Shown: in pieces, positions 1 to 4,905 of the stretch
Numbering within the stretch: the first letter of the stretch is position 1
How the letters are laid out: the number at the start of each line of letters is the position of its first letter
DNA from: Verrucomicrobiota bacterium
GTDB lineage: Bacteria; Chlamydiota; Chlamydiia; Chlamydiales; JAEYWL01
NCBI GenBank assembly: GCA_023428915.1
Contig: JAEYWL010000070.1
Span: 1 to 7,795 of the forward strand
Direction: 5' to 3'
DNA length: 7,795 nucleotides
The notes under the pieces: model-generated
The model's database searches: none
Told to the model about the DNA's origin: nothing
What the model saw: the letters and a program-made list of their open reading frames with translations, nothing else
Program-made: the position numbers and the translations under genes

Positions 1-73
1 GTGCTACCGCAGCTCGATCGTATATTCACATTAACCCCGCGCTTCTAACTTAGAACGTTTAAGCTTACTGATC

Positions 74-355
74 TTACTGTTTTATTTTGGCTAGAATTTC
101 AGCTCGGCGGCATAAGAAATAGACAAAGCCGTCTTCATCGCAGTCTTGCAGGCAATTAGCCAGATAACGGACGGCTAATTCGGTAAAAAACTCACGACGC
201 CCTTCTTTGGCTATATTCCAGTTAGCTGACAAAGTTCCCTCGAACCAATCGATAAGTTCGCCAACTGAGCTGAAAGGTGTTTTATTGTCGATGACTGCAA
301 AATACTCGATTTCGTAGCCCGCCATCGAAAAGGAGATTTTAGATGTAGTACTCAA
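74..355 (-). CDS. Small hypothetical protein, 93 aa (TTG start)
   Basis: I do not recognise this protein. The frame is open for 93 codons and looks like a genuine soluble, acidic protein with a mixed helical pattern. Residues 33-48 contain a hydrophobic/aromatic stretch (ELIDWFEGTL), and the C-terminal half is helical with the run AVRYLANCLQDCDEDG. There is no signal peptide or membrane segment. The longest reading uses TTG at 353-355, preceded on the minus strand by AAAGG about 5 nt upstream, a modest ribosome binding site. An internal ATG at 323-325 (residue 11) is the alternative and has no visible Shine-Dalgarno. The start lies only 7 bp from the TTG start of the plus-strand gene at 363, which leaves no room for promoters between them. 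Either this start is too far upstream or one of the two genes is a remnant. Confidence 0.5.
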   Translation of the reverse strand: MSTTSKISFSMAGYEIEYFAVIDNKTPFSSVGELIDWFEGTLSANWNIAKEGRREFFTELAVRYLANCLQDCDEDGFVYFLCRRAEILAKIKQ

Positions 356-362
356 CCTGCCT

Positions 363-557
363 TTGACCAGTGAACATTATAGATTCCTGCTAACCTCAAT
401 TATTAATGATGATATAGATGCTGAAAATTTTATTTTGGCCATAATAGAGCACCCAAACTTTATAGCCCCAAATGACATCCACTTAATAAGAGAAATAGGT
501 AAATTATACCCTTCGCCAAAACTACTTCAAAGACTAGCCCCCTATATGGGATTTTAA
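363..557 (+). CDS. Small hypothetical protein, 64 aa, possible gene remnant
   Basis: I do not recognise this protein. The 64-residue frame has a protein-like composition: a hydrophobic helical N-terminus, an amphipathic centre containing the string ENFILAIIEHPNF, and a C-terminus ending PYMGF. It begins at TTG (363-365). No ATG or GTG is in frame upstream before the stop at 315-317, and no convincing ribosome binding site precedes it. Its stop codon (555-557) lies inside the 16-bp palindrome at 548-563. The HPNF/IAPNDIH pattern is mildly reminiscent of one helical repeat unit, so it could be the surviving 3' end of a longer helical-repeat gene, but that is a guess. The weak start and the head-to-head neighbour make a decayed gene as likely as an active one. 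Confidence 0.4.
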   Translation: MTSEHYRFLLTSIINDDIDAENFILAIIEHPNFIAPNDIHLIREIGKLYPSPKLLQRLAPYMGF

Positions 558-563
558 AATCCC
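548..563. promoter_or_regulatory. Perfect 16-bp palindrome upstream of tsp
   Basis: GGGATTTTAAAATCCC is a perfect inverted repeat with no central spacer. It spans the stop codon of the 64-aa frame and sits about 15 bp upstream of a TATAAT-like -10 box, so it overlaps where a -35 element for tsp would fall. It could be an operator for tsp, or a weak hairpin (GGGATT stem, TTAA loop) ending the upstream gene. No T-tract follows, which argues against a rho-independent terminator. Confidence 0.35.
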
Positions 564-578
564 TTACCTTGGCTATTA

Positions 579-584
579 TATAAT
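579..584 (+). promoter_or_regulatory. Candidate -10 box for tsp (TATAAT)
   Basis: An exact TATAAT lies 72 bp upstream of the tsp ATG in the otherwise empty 558-656 gap. No good -35 hexamer exists at 16-18 bp spacing; the corresponding bases fall in the AT-rich half of the palindrome at 548-563. It is a candidate on -10 quality alone. Confidence 0.35.
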
Positions 585-656
585 CCTCTCTTTAAAAATT
601 ATTGGCAGCAAGGGTCATTTATGTTATCTCATTAGCAATTTAGCAAAGGGGATTTC

Positions 657-2729
657 ATGAAGAACTGGCTCATTACTCCGTTTCTTATCGCTGCTTGTGC
701 ATTTCAACCTATCGCCGCTCAAGAACTGCTTAAAGCCTCGGATGTGCATAAGATTATGAACGAGATGTTTGAAGAGCATCTCGATAAGAAAAGCATGACA
801 GCAGACATGCTTAAGAATTCCCTGCGGATGTATGTCGAGGAATTCGATCCCATGAAAGTCTACCTTCTGCAAAGCGAGGTCAACTCACTGATCAACCCGT
901 CAGATGCCCAAGTCAAAAAGTACATGGAGCAGTACAAGAATAATGATTATTCCGTGTTTGAAAATATGAACACGCTCTTCGATCAAGCCATTTTACGCGC
1001 TCGCAACTATCGCAAAACATTGGAAGCCGCTCCAGATGAACTATTTGCCGAAGCAAAGAATTTTCATTTGCCCGCACAAAAATATAGCGAAAGCGAAAAT
1101 ATCAATGATTACGCCAAAAACATTTCCGATCTTCAAGAGCGGCAAAAAAAAGACATGCTGGAGTTTATTCTAGCCCAGTCGCAACGCTATGGCAGCTCGG
1201 CTGTGCAAGAAAAAAAGACGCAAATCATAGGCATGTATGAAAGGCAAACACAAGGCATGGAAGACCGCTTCATGTTTGACGATAGCGCAGAACAGCCTTT
1301 AGATAAAGAACACAGGGAGCATAAATTTTATCTGAATATCTTGAAGGCTTTAGCTCGCAGTTTAGATGCCCATAGTTCATTTTTTGACGACTCAGAAGCT
1401 TATGACATGCGCGTGCGCTTAGAAAAAGATTATGTGGGCATTGGGGTCGGCTTTAAAGAAAGTATTGACGGCTTTACTATTGCCAGTATTGTTCCAGACA
1501 GCCCCGCAGCCAAATCCAATCTTTTAAAGATCGGCGATAAAATCATCTCTATCGATGGACAGCAAGTGGCTAATCTTGGATTAAGCGACATAGGGGCGCT
1601 TGCACGCGGCGATGAAGGCTCTTTGGTCACCTTAGTCATCCAGCGCGCACCTGAACAAGGAACCAGCCAGCCTAATCAAACAGTTACAGTCAAGCTGAAG
1701 CGGGAAAAGCTGGAAGTGAATGATGAGCGCGTAAAAACCAGCTTTATTCCATTCGCCAATGGGATTATAGGTGTAATCCGCCTCGACGCCTTCTATCAAA
1801 ACGATGATGGCATAAGCAGCGAAAAAGATGTCAAAGATGCCATTCTTAAGCTGCAGAAAGAAGGAAGTCTGCTTGGCCTGATTTTAGATCTTCGCGAAAA
1901 TGGCGGCGGCTACCTCTCGCAAGCAGTAAAAGTAGCGGGCTTGTTCATTACCGACGGTGTGATTGTCATGTCGAAATATTCGGATGGTGAAAAAGCCGTT
2001 TACCGCGACGTAGATGCCAAAGCCGCTTATACTGGGCCTTTAGTAGTGCTTACCTCCAAACTGACAGCCTCTGCTGCGGAAATCGTATCGCAGGCCCTGC
2101 AAGACTATGGAGTGGCATTGGTAGTCGGCGATAACCACACTTACGGCAAAGGCTCTATTCAGACTCAAACTGTAACAGATGGCCATAGCAGTTCCTATTT
2201 TAAAGTCACTGTCGGGCAATATTATACGGTGTCGGGCAAATCCCCGCAAAAACGGGGCGTCATTGCCGACGTAGTCGTGCCAAGCCGCTTTACTAACGAA
2301 GAGATTGGGGAAGAATATCTCGACCTCTCTCTGCCTGGCGACAAAATCGAACCGGCTTTTAATGATAAACTGGATGACATTCAGCCTGCAGCCAAGTCTT
2401 GGTATCTGAAGTACTATCTGCCGCATTTGCAGCAAAAAACCGATGAGTGGACCCGCATGCTGCCAACGTTAAAGAAAAATAGCGAATACCGCATTGCCCA
2501 TAATAAAAACTACCAGCTATTTTTCAAAACAATAGGCATTCAGACTGCCGAAAATAAACAAGAAGAGCCTGAAGAAGATACCGGTGAAGATGATGAACTC
2601 ACCCCCCATAAAAAAGAAAAGGATTATGGTGAAGATGACCTGCAGCTTTCCGAAGCTGTAAATGTGGTTAAAGACATGATTATACTTCAGGGCAATCTGG
2701 AAGGGCATTCCTTGGGCGCCCCCAAATAA
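657..2729 (+). CDS. tsp: Tail-specific C-terminal processing protease (Tsp/Prc, peptidase S41A)
   Basis: This is an exported serine protease that recognises apolar C-terminal tails of periplasmic or secreted proteins. The ATG at 657 has a good ribosome binding site (AAAGGGG, 645-651). Residues 1-21 form a signal peptide (basic KN start, hydrophobic LITPFLIAACAF core, AxA-like end before QELL). Residues about 25-250 are the helical N-terminal region typical of Prc. A PDZ domain spans about 255-350 (YVGIGVGF, then GDKIISIDG). The S41 core follows at about 360-545. Aligned to E. coli Prc (S430, D441, K455), the catalytic positions are S472 in TASAAE, D483 in LQDYG and K498 in YGKGS; the Ser-Lys gap is one residue longer than in Prc. 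The LRENGGG motif (about 412-418) and a C-terminal Tsp-type region complete the 690 aa. Residues about 632-660 form an acidic, Lys-containing linker (PEEDTGEDDEL). Chlamydial Tsp (CT441) is the relative I would expect to be closest. The downstream tRNA has its own promoter-like sequence, so tsp appears monocistronic. Confidence 0.95.
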   Translation: MKNWLITPFLIAACAFQPIAAQELLKASDVHKIMNEMFEEHLDKKSMTADMLKNSLRMYVEEFDPMKVYLLQSEVNSLINPSDAQVKKYMEQYKNNDYSVFENMNTLFDQAILRARNYRKTLEAAPDELFAEAKNFHLPAQKYSESENINDYAKNISDLQERQKKDMLEFILAQSQRYGSSAVQEKKTQIIGMYERQTQGMEDRFMFDDSAEQPLDKEHREHKFYLNILKALARSLDAHSSFFDDSEAYDMRVRLEKDYVGIGVGFKESIDGFTIASIVPDSPAAKSNLLKIGDKIISIDGQQVANLGLSDIGALARGDEGSLVTLVIQRAPEQGTSQPNQTVTVKLKREKLEVNDERVKTSFIPFANGIIGVIRLDAFYQNDDGISSEKDVKDAILKLQKEGSLLGLILDLRENGGGYLSQAVKVAGLFITDGVIVMSKYSDGEKAVYRDVDAKAAYTGPLVVLTSKLTASAAEIVSQALQDYGVALVVGDNHTYGKGSIQTQTVTDGHSSSYFKVTVGQYYTVSGKSPQKRGVIADVVVPSRFTNEEIGEEYLDLSLPGDKIEPAFNDKLDDIQPAAKSWYLKYYLPHLQQKTDEWTRMLPTLKKNSEYRIAHNKNYQLFFKTIGIQTAENKQEEPEEDTGEDDELTPHKKEKDYGEDDLQLSEAVNVVKDMIILQGNLEGHSLGAPK

Positions 2730-2754
2730 GGTTTGAGCTTCTGCTGAAAAGAAG

Positions 2755-2783
2755 TTGCCGAAAATATCATTTTCGCCTAATCT
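2755..2783 (+). promoter_or_regulatory. Candidate promoter of tRNA-Phe, with hairpin in spacer
   Basis: TTGCCG (2755-2760), a 17-bp spacer and TAATCT (2778-2783) place a transcription start about 7 bp downstream, close to the mature tRNA 5' end at 2797. The spacer holds the inverted repeat CGAAAAT-ATC-ATTTTCG (2759-2775). That repeat could alternatively be a weak terminator hairpin for tsp, which ends 29 bp before it, although no T-tract follows directly. Confidence 0.4.
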
Positions 2784-2796
2784 TCTTGTATTGTTT

Positions 2797-2869
<73 letters not shown>

Positions 2870-2873
2870 CTTT

Positions 2874-2913
2874 GCCGAAGACGTTTCAGAAATGACAATG
2901 TCTTCGGCTTTTT
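2874..2913 (+). terminator. Rho-independent terminator after tRNA-Phe
   Basis: GCCGAAGAC (2874-2882) pairs perfectly with GTCTTCGGC (2900-2908) across a 17-nt loop, followed directly by TTTTT (2909-2913). It begins 4 nt after the tRNA. There is no T-tract in the opposite direction, so it serves the plus strand only. Confidence 0.85.
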
Positions 2914-2950
2914 CATTTAACCTTCTGTAGGATATAGTGCAAAAACCGTA

Positions 2951-2997
2951 TTCAGTTGCACTGAATCGATGATTTCCATTCTCCAATGTATCATCGA
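2951..2997. repeat. Two adjacent small inverted repeats downstream of the 151-aa gene
   Basis: TTCAGT-TGC-ACTGAA (2951-2965) is directly followed by TCGATGAT, a 16-nt spacer and ATCATCGA (2966-2973 with 2990-2997). Read on the minus strand, the first hairpin is followed within 5 nt by TTTTT, so together they could terminate the minus-strand 151-aa gene that ends at 3031. The stems are short and the T-tract offset, so this is tentative. Confidence 0.35.
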
Positions 2998-3030
2998 CTT
3001 AAAAAATAATTTGGAATAGATAGATTTGAT

Positions 3031-3486
3031 TTAAAGGATCACGCAAGATGTTATTCTAGCGTATATCCCTTGGTTAGTAGAAGATAACACCGCTTTCTCA
3101 AGCATTTTAACTAAATCAGGTAAATCATCGCGCGGCCCTTCAATAGTAGCTTCGAACTGTATAATTCCTTCTCTTAAATGTTCTCGAGAGGTCTCTTCGT
3201 TATGAAATAGCATTGCTAGGCCATCTGCAATGTTTTCTATGCAGCTTATATGCCATTTAGGGTAAGCCGTTTGTAGATATTGACAAGAGCTTGAATAGAT
3301 CTTGTCGCTTGAAGGAAGAATAATCAATATAAGACTCCTTTTTTCTTCGTGCAATAGAGATTTGTGGTTTCCGAAGCAATCATCTAAACGAATCTTTGCA
3401 AGCCTTCCATCAATCTGATATCGAGAACGAGGTGTTTCGTGTCGTATCCAGTCTTGGAATTCATTTGTCGCAATGAGCGATAGCAT
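3031..3486 (-). CDS. 151-aa protein with HigB/Gp49-like N-terminus (possibly degenerate toxin)
   Basis: The ATG at 3484-3486 has only a weak ribosome binding site. The first 45 residues fit the start of the RelE-superfamily 'addiction module killer' (Gp49/HigB, HI1419-type) pattern: a short beta strand, then EFQDWI, a basic helix with GRLAKIRLDD, then FGNHKSL. Family members continue with a strand holding a GPGYR-type motif and then a strand ending in GGDK. Here the GPGYR strand is absent, and the reading goes straight to SLILIILPSSDK plus a helix (YLQTAY), as if about 20 residues were lost. The remaining 75 residues (SCIENIADGLAML to the end) are helical and unlike the toxin family. It may be an inactivated or re-purposed toxin, or an unrelated protein with a chance likeness. 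No partner antitoxin is adjacent on the same strand. The gene is divergent from the 241-aa gene at 3609. Confidence 0.5.
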   Translation of the reverse strand: MLSLIATNEFQDWIRHETPRSRYQIDGRLAKIRLDDCFGNHKSLLHEEKRSLILIILPSSDKIYSSSCQYLQTAYPKWHISCIENIADGLAMLFHNEETSREHLREGIIQFEATIEGPRDDLPDLVKMLEKAVLSSTNQGIYARITSCVIL

Positions 3487-3521
3487 ATCTTACATTGCAG
3501 GATATAGGGTACAATTCTATC

Positions 3522-3536
3522 AAGTTCATGGAACTT
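3522..3536. promoter_or_regulatory. 15-bp palindrome in the divergent intergenic region
   Basis: AAGTTC-ATG-GAACTT is a perfect 6-bp inverted repeat with a 3-bp spacer, placed centrally in the 122-bp gap between the divergent genes at 3486 and 3609. It is a candidate operator shared by both. A T-run follows on the plus strand, but the stem is too short to be a convincing terminator. Confidence 0.4.
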
Positions 3537-3542
3537 TTTTAT

Positions 3543-3570
3543 TTGTACTTATAAAAAACAAGAGTATACA
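3543..3570 (+). promoter_or_regulatory. Candidate promoter of the 241-aa gene
   Basis: TTGTAC (3543-3548), a 16-bp spacer and TATACA (3565-3570) lie 39 bp upstream of the ATG at 3609, just downstream of the palindrome at 3522-3536. Both hexamers match sigma-70-type consensus at four or five positions. The surrounding AT-rich sequence weakens confidence. Confidence 0.4.
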
Positions 3571-3608
3571 ACTAGGTATTATGTATCTTGTATCGTTGAG
3601 GAATAAAG

Positions 3609-4334
3609 ATGGGTCGTTTTTGCTATATCAGTAAAATTTTGCCAGGCAAATCTAAGCTAGTCCAAGAAATGTGGAAAAATCGGCCACCAAATGAAGAACC
3701 GGCTATCCGTGCAGAGTTTTGGAATTATCTTGGCATGACAGGCTTTGATAGCTGGTTACAGCAAACCCTACAGGGCGATTACATGGTTCACTGTTTAGAG
3801 GGTGAATCCCTAAACAAGATTTTTAAAGACTTAAGAGAACTTATTGCTAAAGGCAACCCGTTCGCTGTCAAATTGCAGAACTTTTATCGTAACGTTTTAG
3901 GTAAAGATTACGAATTGCCAGAATCAGAGCCACATATTGAAAGTATGCTAGACATAGTTTTACCCGTTTCTGAAAAAGTAATCAAAAAATGTTTCTTTTT
4001 TCCCCTGCTTCCAGGTAAAGAAGAAGAGCATCGCTTGTTTAGAAAAGAGTCTATGGGGGAAAAGAAAAAAAGACATGAAGCCAGCATGAGAGCATTTGGT
4101 GTTTCTCATTTGTCCACCTGGCTACAAAGCTCTCCAGAAGGCAAATATATTGTCGTTTACTCCGAAAGGAATATCAATACGCCTGCAACACCTGCAGCAA
4201 GACTAAACCAAGCCAAAGGTTCTTCTGAGTGGCAAGAGATTTCTTCTATTCTCAGCGATCATACGGGACTTAAGCCAGATGATCTTAGTCCTGATTCTGA
4301 ATGGCTTACTGAACCAAAAAACTATGCCTTGTGA
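3609..4334 (+). CDS. 241-aa protein of two tandem alpha/beta repeats, function unknown
   Basis: The ATG has a good ribosome binding site (GAGGAA, 3598-3603, 5-nt spacing). I do not recognise the family by name. The protein is an internal duplication: repeat 1 spans about residues 4-105 and repeat 2 about 127-230. Each has a hydrophobic strand ending in LPGK (11-14 and 134-137), then a charged helix, then WLQ (49-51 and 171-173), then a strand after a turn (GDYMV and GKYIVV), then a KG-containing helix ending at a G-x-x-x-x-L turn (KGNPFAVKLQNFYRN against KGSSEWQEISSILSD). LPGK-to-WLQ spacing is 38 and 37 residues. The strand-helix-helix-strand order suits a ferredoxin-like (dimeric alpha/beta barrel) fold, such as ABM-type or DUF6176-type domains, so one chain could form a pseudo-dimer. 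No signal peptide is visible. It is divergent from the 151-aa gene, and a MITE-like element begins 48 bp downstream of its stop. Confidence 0.8.
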   Translation: MGRFCYISKILPGKSKLVQEMWKNRPPNEEPAIRAEFWNYLGMTGFDSWLQQTLQGDYMVHCLEGESLNKIFKDLRELIAKGNPFAVKLQNFYRNVLGKDYELPESEPHIESMLDIVLPVSEKVIKKCFFFPLLPGKEEEHRLFRKESMGEKKKRHEASMRAFGVSHLSTWLQSSPEGKYIVVYSERNINTPATPAARLNQAKGSSEWQEISSILSDHTGLKPDDLSPDSEWLTEPKNYAL

Positions 4335-4377
4335 GGTAAATTGTTATTTGTTGAAAAAATTCTTCTTCCTCCTACTC

Positions 4378-4556
4378 CTTAGACCCTGATTGCTACCCTA
4401 TAATAGGTCATATTCGAAATTATTTTCTCTCTAGGAGCTCGCACGAAGCTTTGAAAATCAGTAGGCCATATTATTAATATGACCTACTGATTTTTGCGAG
4501 CTCCTAGAGGAAAAGAACTCGAATCTACCCTTAGAAGGTAGCAATCAGGGTCTTAG
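4378..4556. mobile_element. MITE-like palindromic element, copy 1 (169 bp plus 5-bp target duplications)
   Basis: The element proper is 4383-4551. Its ends are a perfect 15-bp terminal inverted repeat, ACCCTGATTGCTACC (4383-4397) and GGTAGCAATCAGGGT (4537-4551). The direct repeat CTTAG lies immediately outside on both sides (4378-4382 and 4552-4556), as expected of a target-site duplication. Inside is a 14-bp perfect stem, CTCTAGGAGCTCGC (4429-4442) with GCGAGCTCCTAGAG (4496-4509). The central stem CAGTAGG..ATATTA pairs with TAATAT..CCTACTG. An 11-nt asymmetric insert (ACGAAGCTTTG, 4443-4453) interrupts only the left arm. No coding frame is present. It is likely a non-autonomous element mobilised by a transposase elsewhere. 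ACCC ends are also seen in some IS families such as IS982, but I cannot assign one. Confidence 0.85.
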
Positions 4557-4617
4557 ATGAATAACATTTAATCTAGAGTTATTTTTTTGTATTCTTGTAA
4601 ACTGATTGTTTTTATAA
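4557..4617. other. Non-coding AT-rich spacer between the two MITE-like copies
   Basis: These 61 bp between the target duplications of the two copies carry no gene and no obvious hairpin. They contain T-runs (TTTTTTT near 4580) and AT-rich sequence that presumably represents the original intergenic DNA into which both elements inserted. Confidence 0.6.
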
Positions 4618-4797
4618 TTTAAACCCGACTTGCTACCTTCTAAGAGTCAGATTCGAGTTCTTTTCCTCTAAGAGTTCGCATGAAACCTTGAAAATCAGTG
4701 GGTCATATTAATAATATGGTCCACTGATTTTTGCGAACTCTTAGAGAGAAAATAATTTCGAATATGACTTATTATAAGGTAGCAAGTCGGGTTTTAA
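4618..4797. mobile_element. MITE-like palindromic element, copy 2 (170 bp plus 5-bp target duplications)
   Basis: The element proper is 4623-4792. It has perfect 15-bp ends ACCCGACTTGCTACC (4623-4637) and GGTAGCAAGTCGGGT (4778-4792), bounded by TTTAA on both sides (4618-4622 and 4793-4797). The inner 14-bp stem is CTCTAAGAGTTCGC (4666-4679) with GCGAACTCTTAGAG (4733-4746). The central stem is CAGTGG with CCACTG around an AT-rich tip. The asymmetric 11-nt insert (ATGAAACCTTG, 4680-4690) is again in the left arm. Copy 2 shares the architecture of copy 1, but its outer arm sequences are exchanged left for right. Its distinct target duplication indicates an insertion separate from copy 1. The two duplications share the pattern YTTAR. 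Confidence 0.85.
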
Positions 4798-4820
4798 CGG
4801 ATAGTAATATTAAAACGGAT
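4796..4820 (+). repeat. AACGGAT direct repeat in the metN leader
   Basis: AACGGAT occurs at 4796-4802 and 4814-4820, 18 bp start to start, immediately after copy 2 of the MITE-like element (its first two bases overlap the right TTTAA). It could be a pair of protein-binding half sites or chance. Confidence 0.25.
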
Positions 4821-4832
4821 GGTTATCTTGCA

Positions 4833-4860
4833 ATCCTGCAGGCTTTAGCTCATCCTGCAG
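4833..4860. promoter_or_regulatory. Paired ATCCTGCAG sites upstream of metN (candidate operator)
   Basis: ATCCTGCAG occurs twice (4833-4841 and 4852-4860), 19 bp start to start, about two helical turns. Each copy contains the palindrome CTGCAG, so the pair is both a direct and an inverted repeat and could form a hairpin in RNA. It ends 45 bp upstream of the metN start. It does not match the MetJ box (AGACGTCT) and I see no S-box riboswitch. A repressor or activator of methionine uptake binding here is an inference from position alone. Confidence 0.4.
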
Positions 4861-4905
4861 CGTAAAAACGTATCTTGTTTAACTTTATAAAGACCGAAAG
4901 AAGAA

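Noticed and set aside
1..53. Possible 3' end of an upstream plus-strand gene
   Set aside because: Two frames are open from the window edge (stops at 46-48 and 51-53), but neither tail is long enough to identify or to choose between.
143..150. Glu for Gln in the MetN signature (LSGGEKQR, protein residues 143-150) as a defect
   Set aside because: Glu at this place occurs in many active ABC ATPases; all other nucleotide-binding motifs are intact. Coordinates given are residues of MetN.
2040..2435. 131-codon open frame on the minus strand
   Set aside because: It lies fully inside tsp, whose plus-strand frame has the S41 catalytic motifs in exactly this stretch; no ribosome binding site or recognisable protein pattern.
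4378..4797. CRISPR array or plain rho-independent terminators
   Set aside because: There are only two units of 170 bp, each a palindrome with its own flanking duplication and no regular spacers; the stems are far longer than terminators and have no T-tract at the end.
4881..4898. TATAAA near 4886 as the metN -10 box
   Set aside because: It would start transcription within about 8 nt of the ATG, and no -35 hexamer lies at proper spacing.
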